Of a stretch of 64,000 bases of DNA, positions 41,012-52,641 are shown piece by piece. A program made the translations under genes and the position numbers. The stretch lies in NCBI RefSeq assembly GCF_029227915.1, contig NC_079886.1, forward strand, positions 12,049,501 through 12,113,500, in the 5' to 3' direction. The notes below the pieces were generated by a model. The model was given only the letters and a program-made list of their open reading frames with translations, was not told where the DNA came from and did not search any database. Origin of the DNA: Hydractinia symbiolongicarpus (Eukaryota; Cnidaria; Hydrozoa; Anthoathecata; Hydractiniidae). The stretch's first letter is position 1, and each line of letters begins with the position of its first letter.

Positions 41012-43740
41012 ATGTCTGTCGCTCTTGAGGAATCGTCCACACTCAAAAAGAAACGTATCCCAAACTGTCCTGGCTGCAAGGAACTTCTGGCTCTACACGA
41101 CTTTGGTATTCCCAGTCGTCACTGTCCAGGTCGTCGTTCTAGCGCTACCAACACTGTCACATCAGCTGCTTCAACACTTTCCTCAACTATCGCTAATAAC
41201 CCAATGTCTTCAATCCAAAGATCTTCGCCTCTGCAGTCTCACCTAAACAACCCAAACAAATCTTCTTTGCCGTCTCAGCTAGCTGCTCTTCGAAATCAGC
41301 TGGCTGTCTTAGAACAGGAAGAGTTATCGCTAAGGGAAAGTTTACAAACAGAAGAGCAACACCTTCTCAATCAGATTGCTGCTCGACAATCAGAATTAGC
41401 TAGACTTCGCTCAGCTTCTTCCAGAAATGCCCGCCCAGCACAATTTTTAAGCACTTTCCCGTTGCAGCAAACTGTAAATCCAACCAATCGTGTCCGCGAC
41501 AATCTCCGCCCTTCACCTCTTGACGTACAACCGCCATCTTGTTTTGCTTCCTTGCTTGCTCCAATTTGTTGACCAATCGCACTGTCTTGTCACAACAACA
41601 AACACGCTCCCTATCGGATGTTTTTCACCAGCAAGAAAACCGTAGTTCAGAATTGTTTCTGCGCCCTGCACTTTCTTCCAACACTGGAAATGGTAAGCCA
41701 CTTCGTATTGTCGATTTTGTGTCTCGGCTTCGTCCTGTGGAGCAGGAGAAAGTTATTTCTACTGATCCTGGTTCGCAAACTACGCTAATGTTGGCCATTG
41801 GAAATAAGAAGCCAAGACTGGAATCTCTTTCCATGGAACAATATAACATAGCTAATTTGAGAATTTTTTATGAATTATTGTCTTCTGCCAGATTGCCAAC
41901 CTCGTCCGATTTACGTGACTATTTGTCTTATTCCATTAAGATCTTAGAGTTGGCTAGAAAGTACACCTGGGAGTCTGTGCTAAAGTGTGACGATGAATAT
42001 CGAATTCTTCAGCACACAGCTTTGACAATAGCCATTTGCATGAAGTGATGCTTAGATAAGATAAGATAAGATAAGATAATTTTATTAATCAAAAATAGCT
42101 GTACAGTTCAAATAATTAAATAAATTTTAATATGAAGAGAAAAAACAAACAAACTATTTTTAAAGGGAGACCTTACCTAATAGCAAAAGCTAAGACGAGG
42201 ATAAGGCCACCCTTGGACGAGTACAATAGACGGCACAGGACACACAAGACGGCACGAACATATATAATCACCAGATAAATGAACCGTGTGAGAACAAAGG
42301 GAAAATTTGTTACAAATTAATAAGAGGCAATAAAATACTTCTTTAGATCACTTTTCAGACCAAAGTAATCTATGGAAACAAATTTTTTAGTCATTGATGT
42401 CTGTATCTTATTCCAGGATTTAATGGTGTTAAATCTAATAGAACAAACGGTGTTGACAGTAGGAAGATTGATCAAGCCAGCCTTTTCTGCACGAGTGCTC
42501 TGGGCATGGTTGAAGTCAACCGCAAAAGTATTCTGGATAGTAGCAGGCATTTTATCATGAAAGAGCTTATGCAAAAACAGAATGTTCTGACACTGGACAA
42601 TATCATTAAATTTGAGGATTTCCAGGTTGCCATAGATGATACTAGATGATGCTCTTCGAGATTCAAAAGTCATTAGTCTGATAGCAAAATTTTGTAAAAC
42701 AGCAATACGATTAACATCAAGACTATTTGGTTGACCCCAAATTTGATTACAATATTGCAGGTGGGAATGAAAAATGGCGTAGTAGACTAGGATAAGGACA
42801 TTTTGAGGCACAAAATGACGAAGTTTAGCTAAAGCTCCATTAGCCCACTTGAGCTTGGCAACAGTATTATTGATCTGAGTCTTCCTTTTAAATCAGAATC
42901 TAATAGAACACCAAGATATTTAATAGAATCACTAGGCATAAGCCTTTTACCATTGATGAGAAGCCTAAAATCATAATTAAGAGGTTGATGTGCATGTTTA
43001 AATATAATGTATTCTGTCTTGCTAGCATTAAGAGAAATCTTATTAGCATTCAGCCAATGGCAGAGAAGCTTGAGGTCTAAATTCATTTGTTTAACCAGTT
43101 GTTTCAAAGAGTCACTGAAATGCAGGAGGTTTGTATCATCAGCAAAGTGGTGTACCATAGAATAGTTAATTGCACAATTCAAGTCGTTTATATAATTTAA
43201 AAATAAAAGTTGTCCTAAAACAGAGCCTTGAGGGACACCATGTCTGGTAAGATTATTTGCTGATCTAGCTCCATTTAAAGACACAAATTGTTGACGACCT
43301 ATTAAGTAGGACCTAAATAAAGTGAGAGCATTACCTCGAATTCCATAATGATGAAGCTTTGTAAGCAGAATTTCATGATCAACAGTATCAAAAGCCTTCT
43401 GGAGATCAATAAACACTCCACATGCATAATTTCCTTTATCAAGAGCATCCATAATTTTTTGAGAGATATTCATTAGTGATTGACAGGTTGAGTAATTTTA
43501 TACCTCGTTGAGCCTCCCCTCCTGTCTGTAACCCTTCCAGTACCTTAAGTAAGGGAAATTCTGGTTCACCTGCCTCAGGATTGTCTTCAGGGTTTCCTAC
43601 ACATACTTCTTCCGGTGTGGAAATATGCCGTAATTTTAACTGCCAGAAAACAGAATGTAAATTCACCCACGTCTGCAACCGCAAAATTGGTAATCAGGCT
43701 TGTGGCAAACCTCATTCTGGACATAACCACAATTCTGACA
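41012..43740 (+). pseudogene. Gag of element B, split by a LINE
   Basis: The first ORF (41012-41572) has a Cys motif (CPGCKEL..HCPG), Ser-rich linker and a coiled coil (QLAALRNQLAVLEQEELSL). The second (41539-42048) carries the capsid-like block (LRIVDFVSRLRPVEQEK, YLSYSIKILELARKYTWESV). After the LINE insertion (42050-43474) the tail resumes with a CCCH-type zinc cluster near 43615-43735 (EICRNFNCQKTECKFTHVC). Frames do not join cleanly, so there is at least one frameshift. Presumed RNA-binding structural protein. Confidence 0.65.
42050..43474 (-). mobile_element. 5'-truncated LINE inserted in element B gag
   Basis: Minus-strand ORFs 43473-42829 and 42811-42317 are RT fragments: IDLQKAFDTVDHEILL (first Asp), GVPQGSVLGQLLF, FADDTNLL (active site) and the C-terminal region (YCNQIWG, LFHDKMP). 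The 3' end has a TTATC-type microsatellite tail (42056-42080). AGTGAT at 42044-42049 and 43475-43480 is a plausible short target duplication. Jockey/CR1-group by motif order. Dead copy, younger than element B. Confidence 0.75.
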
Positions 43741-43862
43741 ATTGACTACCCTCAGAATTTCGCACTCCTCTTAATGTTGACTTATGGACCAATGAACTGG
43801 CTGAAGACCCAGATTGTGACTTCCTCCTTAATGGAATTCACTGTGGTTTTCAGCTTCTTCCT

Positions 43863-45300
43863 AAGGACTCTGATTTATTGCCTGCCGAAATAAATAACTA
43901 CTTTTCTGTTACCAGTCCTACAGCTCATATGAAAGTAGAAGCTACTCTGCTGGATGAACTTAAAACTGGTAATTATGTTCTTACTCAATGTAAACCTACC
44001 ATTGTCAGTGCTCTTGGGGCTGTTCCCAAACCTGACTCTGACGAGTTACGCATTATACATGACTGTTCCATGCCAGTTGGAAAGGGTGTCAATACGTACA
44101 TTGATATTGAAAAACAAAAATTTCAAACTATCGATGATGCCTGTGCTATGATCAAACAGGGATATTTTATGGCCAAGGTTGATTTACGCCATGCATATCG
44201 GTCAGTACCTGTTCATTCATCAAACTATGCTGCGCTTGGTCTAAAATGACGGTTTTCTGGAAGCACTCGATACTCATATCTTGTCGATACTCGACTTCCT
44301 TTTGGAGGTCGAAGTGCTCCTGGAATATTTCATCGCCTTACACAATCTGTTCGTCGTATGATGCTAAGACGAGGTTTTCCTCTTGTTATTGTCTACCTAG
44401 ATGATTTTCTTGTTATTGGCCGAACACAGACTGAATGTTATAAGGCCTATAACACACTCTGTAAATTACTTGTTGCACTAGGGTTTCAGCTTAGCCCTGC
44501 TAAGTTAGGTCCTCCATGCCAGCGACTTACTTTTCTTGGAATTCTGCTTGACACTGTGTCACTTACCCTTTCTCTTCCACCTGCTAAACTGTTACATTTT
44601 TAACCAAGCAGAGAGCCTCTAAGAAAGAGTTGCAACGTCTTGCTGGTCGCCTAAATTGGGCTTGTAAAATCGTGTATGGTGGTAGAACGTTCTTGAGACG
44701 TGTCCTGGATCTGATGAACACCTTGTCTTCCCCTGCCTCGAAGTGTCGCTTGACGCTCGAATTTCACAGGGATATAGCTTGGTGGGATCAGTTCTTGGGT
44801 GTGTTTAATGAACAATGCGATTTCTATGACCAAAGACTTATTACCAGTCTGCAAACTGATGCTTGCTCTGACGCTGTTGGTTCCTTTTTTGAGGATGATT
44901 GGTTCTATTCTCATCTATGGGTAGACCATTCCCCTCTTGCCTCTTTGCATATTAATTTTAAGGAAGCCCTGTGTGTAGTTCTTTCTGCTTTTCGCTGGGC
45001 TCCCACTTGGAAGAACAAAAACTATCCATGTCTTCTGCGATTAAAGGAACAACCCATCACCCTGTCATGATGGACTATTTACGTCTGTTGTTTTTGTCAT
45101 CGGCTACCTTCAATTTTCGTTTGAAGGCTTTCCATGTAGCTGGTGCTCAGAATGTCCTTGCTGACGACATATCACGTCTTCATTCAAGACAACACTTATT
45201 ATCATTTTTGCACTTTTTGCAGCTCAACTCACTGACTTCAGTCTGTGATTTGGTTGCCATCAATCATATGTCTGCCTATTCTTATTATTTTCTCATTGGT
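43863..45300 (+). pseudogene. Reverse transcriptase / RNase H of element B
   Basis: RT blocks are GAVPKPDSDELRIIHDCS, MAKVDLRHAYRSVPVH (first Asp), LPFGGRSAPGIFHRL and VYLDDFLVI (active site). An in-frame TGA at 44247-44249 stands where WRFSGS would be expected. A frameshift near 44600 leads to the thumb (LQRLAGRLNWACKIVYGG) and RNase H (LQTDACSDAVGSFF, then FNFRLKAFHVAGAQNVLAD after another shift near 45060). Family landmarks are clear; this copy cannot make an intact enzyme. Confidence 0.75.
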
Positions 45301-45327
45301 AAGTATACCATCTGAGGTAGCTAATTT

Positions 45328-46310
45328 TTGTATTCTCCTTCCCTTTCGTTTCGGAGTTGGTGCACGACGTTGTCCTTTTTCGGCAGGCCACCTATGCTGA
45401 GAATGCAAAAAAAGGGCTATCGCACGCATGGCAAGGCTTATGAATGTTTTTGTAGCCAGATGTCTTCGCCATTTGTGCCTGCCTCCACAGATTTTTTATG
45501 CCTATATATTGCCCATTTGGCTAGGTTTTTACTACCACAATCAATTTGTATGTATCTAAATTTTGTTGGCCTTCTACATCTTGAGATGGGATATGCTAAT
45601 CCTCTAACCAACAATTGGACACTATCCACAGTTTTAAAAGGTATGAAGCGTATGCTTGGTGTTCCGGCCAAGCCACGTCTTCCTATTACCACTGCTCTTC
45701 TTTTTGGTATTCGTTCTCGCCTTAACCTAAATTGTAGCTTTCATGCTTCATTTTGGGCTGTTTGTTTAGTTTCATTTTTTGGTCTGTTCCGTAAGTCACA
45801 TTTATTGCCGACATCTTCTACGATATTTAATCCGCTCAAACAACTAGTTCGGTCTGATTTTACTTTTCATGATGACCATATTCTCGTTCTAGTTAGATGG
45901 AGTAAGACCATCCAACTGGGACAGCGCACAATTACTTTTCCACTGGTGGCTATTCCTTCTTCTCCTCTTTGTCCAGTTCGGGCTATTTTGCATGCTTTTT
46001 CTCTCACTCCAGGTGTTCTGCCTGATGCTCAAGCCTTTTGTTGGAGCAAATCCTCGATGCGACCCAACACTATATTGACATATCGGACTTTCATGTCCGT
46101 TATGAAAAAAGTGTTGACAGAGTTAGGGTGTTCTACCTCCCGATATGGTACCCACTCGTTTCGCCGTGGGGGGGGCACCTTTGCTTTAGAGGCAGGTGTT
46201 CCCCTGGATGTCATATCCTTATTGGGGGACTGGAAATCTGATAGTATGTTTCTTTAAATTCACATGCCCCTTGCTCAGCGGTTTTCTGCCCAACGACTTA
46301 TGGCATCACA
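45328..46310 (+). pseudogene. Tyrosine recombinase of element B, nonsense at the nucleophile
   Basis: The ORF at 45328-46257 contains the core-binding domain, a first Arg-region (FFGLFRKSHLLP), GTHSFRRGGGTF (H-x-x-R) and LLGDWKSDSMFL. It stops at TAA (46255-46257) where the family has the catalytic Tyr (DWxSDxxxxY). The same frame continues as IHMPLAQRFSAQRLMASH, so the stop is a point mutation in an otherwise continuing gene. Confidence 0.75.
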
Positions 46311-46615
46311 CCTTGCATGACATATTTTATTTTATTTTCTACTACTACTTTGGATTTGGACTCTATGTTTTCACATATTTTACGTTGTGAGCTATGCTAT
46401 GTATATATATATTTCGTTCACGCTTATTAATATTATATAGAGATGTGTTATTACCTTGGCTTTGTTGTTGCTTATATTATATATGTGTTCTACTTTCATT
46501 TCATGCTTGTATATATTTTCAGCTATTACTATATATAAATATTCTGTAACTTTTGTCCTATCTATAGCAATAGAACTGTACTCTACAATGATGAGTTTTT
46601 ATGTGTGAGTTTAAG

Positions 46616-47480
46616 TGTAGTATAATCTTAAAAATGTGATGTAATTTTCCTCTTTAAGTTTTGACTTTTAACCCAGCTAAAAAGCTCAGCCTTGTCCTTT
46701 CATACTTTGTCTAACTAGCTATAGCGAAATAGTTTAATATTCAAACTTGACCTATTTTACTGAGTATTAAGTAATAAATGCTAGTTTAATCCTAAATCTA
46801 ACTATTGGGTAGCTAAGCTACCTGTAAGAACAACATCAAACAACATCGACGCTGTTCTCGTTTGTAAACAAACCCAGTGGTATTTTTGTAATAAGTACCA
46901 AATTTTATGTGTGCATTTATTGCGCTTATGAGTTGTAACCAAAGTGCCTTGTACGTAAATCCTAAAATCTTATGTCATTGGCTCATTCTTTACGAATGAC
47001 ACCACGTAACAAAGGAAAACCATGCTTTGCTATTTCCCGTAACCTATACCGAGATTGGATTGTGATATATATCAGAATTAATTACAAGCTCCTGAGCACC
47101 GACACGGGAGTAGTCGTGTGTTCGAATCTCATCTTGGTAACTATTTTTACTTTTTTTTTCTTCTTACTATCTCGCCCGCGAGGACGTGTTTACAGACTGA
47201 CCTAACGAAAATTGAAATTTCGAGAAATTTTCTATCAATATTATTGCCTATCCGAATAGCAAAATATGTCGTGTCTAACTTCAGCTTTTTATACACTTTT
47301 TTGGCGAGGTTGTTTGCGTATATCATACGTCTTGTTGTCTTTAACATAAACGTTCTCTGCGCTCGCTTAAACTTTCTGCACAATGTAATGTCATTATTTA
47401 TAATCGGGTCCAGTCCTAAATGAAATCGCGCCTGTCTGTTTTTTATGAGAAAAAAATTGAATACGCGAAGGCTTGCACAA
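46616..47480. other. Intergenic stretch without recognised genes
   Basis: No supported gene. A GTTCGAATC B-box-like string at about 47127-47135 hints at a tRNA-derived SINE remnant but no cloverleaf could be drawn. Confidence 0.35.
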
Positions 47481-47779
47481 CAATTTTATTTCCCAATCTT
47501 CTGCGCAAGCAGAGTATGAGAGCGAAGCTCGATAACCCAAAATCCTCACCAGTTCATTTCCCAAATCTTACTGAAGGTGACGGACGTGTGCGATTTGTTG
47601 GTGTTTGCGATTAGTAAACTTCAGCTATGCTAATCCGTTTTTAATTCTTTTTCTATAGCTAGCTATATTTTATTATTTTTCCATAAGTAGTAGAGAATTA
47701 TATTTATTCCTTCTCTTATATAATTTTATTTATTTACTTATTGCTATAGATCTAAAATTTATGGTGAGCTGCAATCAAA

Positions 47780-48830
47780 ATGGCAGACACCTCAGCTCCA
47801 AAAGAAGGTGGTGAACCCATAGTGTTAGAAACTCCAATGGATTTTTTAACTAAGCTCCTTCCAGCCATGCAACAACAGCAGCTGGAAGCAATCACAGCCC
47901 TAGGAGAAAAATTTTCTACTTCATTAAACAGCCTCCGAGCCGATGTTTCAAACAATGATAATAACTTCCATGTGGACCGCAGTGGAGACAATTCTCCTGG
48001 TCTAAGTCATGGTGCAGATAAACAAAATAAAGCAAATGCTTCCATATCTGTAGATCACCCTAGAGGAAGGAAAAGATCCAGGTCTTCATCAGCAGAAACT
48101 TGCCTCAGTCATGTAGAATCTAGTTCTTCTACTAGGAGGCCTAGTAAAAAAGATGTTGATGCCATAAGTACACCAGCATCCAACCAATTATATGATGGTT
48201 TAATAAATGAAATGCTGGGGCAAGAAGAAAACCAGTTAGAGGACCCAGACCAAGATGTCTGGTCTGACCTCGTCGAAGAAACTTACCAATGAAAAATTAA
48301 AAGGCAGACTAGAAAACGTCCAAATTCCCACGAATTGCCGTTTTTTGTCTGTAAAGAGCTGCAATAAACCTATATGGGCCAAGGCAGACAGCAAAAGATC
48401 AAATGATCTGGTATTGCAGAAACTGCAAACCACTGTTTCGAAAAGCCAAGTGCATATCTTACAATCGGCAGACCAAATTATTAAGGCACCCAAACAAGGA
48501 AACCTTATTGTAATAAAACCATCCATTTTATTAAATTTGGCTAAAGATGCTCTTTGTCTAATCGGTAACGCCAACCAGCAGCTAAATCAGTATCGAAGAG
48601 TAGGATTAATCGGTGCAATGCCTCACCTAAAAGGATTGGCAAAGGATGTGTCTGAAGAAGACTTGTTGCTGTTTGGAGATGATTTGGACAAAAGAATCCA
48701 ATCATTGCAAGATGAGGAGAAAACTAGTAAAGTGCTCTCACGACCATCTACACCATATTCAAAAAATAATTTTAAAAAGTACAAACAGCCATCCTCCAGT
48801 TATTCCTCCTCTGCAAAGTATAACCAGTGA
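47780..48830 (+). pseudogene. Gag of DIRS element C, frameshifted
   Basis: ORF 47780-48292 has a glutamine-rich helix (LLPAMQQQQLEAITALGEKF) and a Ser/Arg-rich nuclear-type basic patch (RGRKRSRSSS). ORF 48255-48830 overlaps it by 38 bp in another frame and carries the conserved half (LKGRLENVQIPTNC, LAKDALCLIGNANQQLNQY, LLLFGDDLDKRI), similar to gag of element A. Either a programmed shift or a single indel links them. Confidence 0.65.
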
Positions 48831-48923
48831 AAAAACGAGAAGACCTTCTCAAAAGATCGAAACCACTCCCTGAGAAGGTACACTCAAACCCTGAAGTACA
48901 AAGGGTACAAAGGGAAGAAAACA

Positions 48924-50244
48924 ATGGTAGGTAAGGACCTTGTTGTTGCTGACCTTGAGTTGGCAGTGTTTTTAGGGTTTGTGTTAAACTCTGCTCAGAT
49001 GACAATTGCCTTAAGCAAGGAAAGTGTCATAAAATTAAAGTGTCTATATAAGGACTTGCTGTACATGCATCACCCTACAGTTAGGTTTGTTTCCAGGGTT
49101 ATTGGAACATTAGTTTCTGCCTTTGATGCCGTGAAGTATGGCAAGTTACATTACAGGTACTTGGAGACAAATAAGAATCTAGGACTCAAACTAGGCCATG
49201 GAAATTTTGATTCAAAGGTTTTTATTTCAGAGTTTTCTATTAAAGATTTACAGTGGTGGCTCACAATGGCTCAGTTTACCAGACCTATACAATTGCCTAA
49301 AATTGATCTAATTTTATCCTCTGATGCTAGTCTTCAAGGCTGGAGTGGCACTGACGGAAACTCTCAATAGGGGGGCGTTGGGCTGAAGGAGAATTACCTG
49401 AGCATATCAATACTTTAGAGTTGTTGGCTGCATTTTTTACACTCAAAGCCTTCTTGAAAATAAGACAATATAGACATGTTCAGTTAAGATTGGATAACAC
49501 CACAGCTGTGGCCTACATAACAAAGATGAGGGCCTTCACTCCATTGCTTGTAATAAATTGGCTGTTGAAATATGGGAATTTGCTAGAACATGTGATGTTT
49601 GGTTATCAGCTTGTCATATACCTGGTGTATTAAATACTATAGCTGATTATAAATCAAGACAATTTCAGGATAACATTGAATGGTCCTTGAATGTAAAACA
49701 ATTTAACATAATTTCCGACATTTTTTGGAAATTTGATATTGACCTCTTTGCATCCAGACTCGATTCAAAATGTGAGGATTATTTTTCTTTAAGACCTGAT
49801 CCAGATGCTAAAGCTGTAAATGCCTTCGCTCAGACCTGGTCGAATTTAAACTTTTATGCCTTCTTACCATTGATTGGAAAGGTTCTTGCAAAGGTAAATA
49901 TAGATCAAGCCACAGGCATTCTTGTAGTACCTTTCTGGTCTTCGCAGCCTTGGTTTCCTCAAGCAATTAATATGTTATACAAGACACCTGTGTTATTTCC
50001 TCCTTCATCTAGATTATTGTTTCTACCGGGAACAAAAAGACAACATCCTCTACACCAAGCCTTGTCGCTGCTCATGCTGCCTGTCTCCGGGAATCGTTAC
50101 AAGGTAAAGAGCTTCCAGCAGACACTGTCGATATCATTGCAGCATCATGGAGAGAAGGTACCCAGAAACAATACTCGGGTCCAATCAGACGATGGATACA
50201 ATATTGCACTGGGAGGTCGATTGATGCCTTTCATCCAAATGTGA
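48924..50244 (+). pseudogene. RT thumb and RNase H of DIRS element C
   Basis: The RT is reduced to its end (FLGFVLNSAQMTIALSKESV, VRFVSRVIGTLVSAF); the palm with its catalytic Asp residues is absent between the gag end and 48924. RNase H follows in several frames: LILSSDASLQGWSG, VQLRLDNTTAVAYI, CHIPGVLNTIAD and DLFASRLD. At least two frameshifts (near 49370 and 49560) are needed. Non-functional. Confidence 0.75.
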
Positions 50245-51089
50245 AAGATGTGTTAATACACCTTACTGAATTATTCAAAGGTGGGTCTGGATATAGTGTT
50301 TTATGTACAACTAGAAGTGCTATTGCTTCAGTTGTTTCAATCAGTGGTTACAGTTCTCTTTCAGAGCATCCATTGATAAGCCGTATTATAAAAGGAGTTT
50401 TTAATATAAGACCAAGTACCCCCAAATACTCTTTAATATGGGATGCAAATGTTCTTTTGACTTATTTAAAGTCTCTTAGTCCTAACAAAGATTTATCCTT
50501 TAAGGATATTAACATCAAGCTGGCTTGTCTCCTTACTATTTTAGCAGGTCAAAGAGTTCACAGTGTCCATAATATATCTGTTCCGTATATAGATTTGACA
50601 GACGATGTGATGTTATGTCACTTACCTGGCTTGCTTAAAACAACACGGCCTAAAAAGACTGATAGGACCTTGATGTACAGGGCATTCCCTTCTGACCCAG
50701 ATTTATGCCCACTCCTATGTACCAAAGCCTACCTGTCAAAAAGAGAACAATTGATATCTAAGGAAATTGCTTCATTTTTTGTAACTTTTGGGAAACCTCA
50801 TCATTCTGCCTCTAAGGATACACTATCAAGATGGATAAAATCAGCTATGACCTCAGCCGGTATTGATACCAGTGTTTTTTCCCCAGGCAGCTGTCGTTCA
50901 GCCTCTGGGAGTAAAGCAAAAATTACCGGGGTACCACTAGATGTCATTTTAAAGTATGGCACTTGGAGTAGGGATTCTACCTTTTATCGTTATTATTGTA
51001 GAGATGTTATTGGTAGTGTGACAAGTCTTCATGATCTTGGTGCCTCGCTCTTGGACTCAGTTATGGAAGCGACAAGTCATGAATCTTAG
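50040..51089 (+). CDS. Tyrosine recombinase of DIRS element C
   Basis: The 282-residue ORF (50241-51089) holds most of the recombinase; its N-terminal helices (IIAASWREGTQKQYSGPIRR) lie upstream in another frame from about 50040. Catalytic boxes are LAGQRVHS (Arg), SPGSCRSAS (H-x-x-R position, but His is Gly here) and GTWSRDSTFYRYY (with candidate nucleophile Tyr). Loss of the His and the frameshift suggest reduced or no activity. It should integrate the circular cDNA of the element. Confidence 0.75.
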   Translation, partial: TTSSTPSLVAAHAACLRESLQGKELPADTVDIIAASWREGTQKQYSGPIRRWIQYCTGRSIDAFHPNVKDVLIHLTELFKGGSGYSVLCTTRSAIASVVSISGYSSLSEHPLISRIIKGVFNIRPSTPKYSLIWDANVLLTYLKSLSPNKDLSFKDINIKLACLLTILAGQRVHSVHNISVPYIDLTDDVMLCHLPGLLKTTRPKKTDRTLMYRAFPSDPDLCPLLCTKAYLSKREQLISKEIASFFVTFGKPHHSASKDTLSRWIKSAMTSAGIDTSVFSPGSCRSASGSKAKITGVPLDVILKYGTWSRDSTFYRYYCRDVIGSVTSLHDLGASLLDSVMEATSHES

Positions 51090-51499
51090 TTTGCGTTTTT
51101 TTTAACATTTACATACTGATTGTACATTATATTGTTAAAAGAAGTTTGCTCAGTTATTCTAATTTTCTTAAGTCTCATACTCTGCTTGCGCAGAAGATTG
51201 AGAAATAAAATTGAAGGATTAATCGAGTACTTACGTATGATGATTGATCCAGATTTTAGTTTCCAAATCTTCTGCGTAAGCATGAGGGTGCCCTGCCCTC
51301 CCTGCCCTATGCCTTTTTGGCTTAGCAGGTACACTCGGCCAGCGAGTCACGTTCGGTCTTTAAAGTAGGATTTTGGGTTATCGAGCTTCGCTCTCACCCT
51401 CATGCTTACGCAGAAGATTTGGAAAATAAAATCTGGATCAATCATCATACGTAAGTACTCGATTAATCCTTCAATTTTAAATAAGAAAAACAAGTAAAG

Positions 51500-52480
51500 T
51501 AAGTTTTTTTTGATTTCTTATGCTTTTCTGAGTACGTATATTTCCTGGTTCCCCTTTAATATACTTTCCTGTGACGTCAATACTAATTTACCGTTAAAGT
51601 TTGGTAAATTACAGAACAATTTTATGGGCGATGTTTTACAGACTTTATCAAAGAAAATAATGAAAAATATAATCCGCTTTGCAAAAGTCACAGACAGACG
51701 AAACTGGCGTATTATTATATAGACTAGTCGATAATGCCTGTGGAGAAATCCACATAGGCAGAAGGACAATGGAAAAATAGGTTGTTTAAGATTTTTCGCT
51801 TACGTCAGCAGTGCAATTACAAAAACTTTTGGCGAAATTTAGTTAATTATTCGTTGCCTGTACTGTGCAGAAGTTACAACGCTGATCAAGAAAATGCATA
51901 TGATCATGTGCTTTTGATGAGCGGTTAAGGCATCAGGGTTTCAAAATTTTGCTGATGTCAGCTTTGGCCCGTTAAACCCCCCCCCCCCGTGTCATTGTGA
52001 CAAACGGTTGCAGAGATTTAAAGGTTTTTTGGATTTAAAGGTTTTTTGATGACGTCATCAACCCGCCCATTCCGAAACGGATTCGGGGGTGCAGGTTTGG
52101 GAAACTTACCCAAATTGGTCCCAGGTGGTCTTTAGTTAACCACGCGGTGAAAAATCATTGACGTCACTACCTCATTCCCAAGTTATTTGGCCTCAAAGAT
52201 TTAAGTGCACTGTAATGGCTTCATTAAGTTAATATAGGACATTGACGTTAAAGTAGTGTTATTTTTGTCGCGCCGTAACGTCAAAAAAATTAGCATATTA
52301 GAGATGCATTTATCGGCGACATCAAAGAAAAATAAGCATATCAACTTTGCCTGTTACAGACACACGGAACTGGCGTATAATTATAGAGACTAGTCGATAA
52401 AGCCCGTGGAAAAATCCACTTAGACAGGATAACAGTAAAAATGAACCGTTATTTAAATTTTGATGACGTCGGCTTCATCT
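51500..52480 (-). mobile_element. Head-to-tail Helitron-like non-autonomous repeats, second array
   Basis: On the minus strand a unit starts TCTCTATAATTATACGCCAG at 52389, directly after an upstream unit ending CTAG at 52390-52393. It ends with a hairpin (GTGGATTTCTCC type) and TCGACTAG at 51724. Immediately after that CTAG the next unit begins TCTATATAATAATACGCCAG at 51723. The complete unit is about 666 bp. Internal blocks match those at 16600-17544 and 34480-34875. No protein is encoded; replication proteins would have to come from elsewhere. Confidence 0.65.
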
Positions 52481-52641
52481 TCATCACATCATTTTTCTCC
52501 ATGCCGATATTGTCAATAGCGTTTATTTCAGAAAACTAACCAAAGAAAATTTAGATGAAGTTAATCAATTTCACGAATCATTCTTTGAAGATTTGTCAAT
52601 GAGCTATAATAAAAATAAGTAGATAATAGCTAAATAAAAAT

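Larger units (their letters stand above)
40612..46615 (+). mobile_element. Tyrosine-recombinase retrotransposon B (DIRS/Ngaro type)
   Basis: The order is gag (41012-42048 and zinc-finger tail to 43740), RT/RNase H (43863-45300) and tyrosine recombinase (45328-46310). The boundaries are those shared with the small derivative at 26610-27098. A 22-bp perfect palindrome starting CTCATAAATAT lies at the 5' end (40617-40638). A 1.4-kb LINE is inserted inside gag. The RT has an in-frame TGA and a frameshift and the recombinase ends at a TAA, so the copy is inactive. Confidence 0.8.
47481..51479 (+). mobile_element. DIRS-like retrotransposon C with inverted termini and internal complementary region
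   Basis: Left 47481-47520 is the reverse complement of 51174-51213 (39 of 40 bases by eye). The next left segment, 47519-47546, is perfectly complementary to 51367-51394, which acts as the internal complementary region of DIRS elements. The right end also folds on itself: 51207-51290 pairs with 51395-51479. Between them are gag (47780-48830), a remnant RT with RNase H (48924-50040) and the recombinase (about 50040-51089). The catalytic RT palm is deleted. Confidence 0.85.

Noticed and set aside
47100-47145. tRNA gene suggested by a GTTCGAATC B box
   Set aside because: No acceptor, D or anticodon stem could be drawn around it; at most a SINE remnant.
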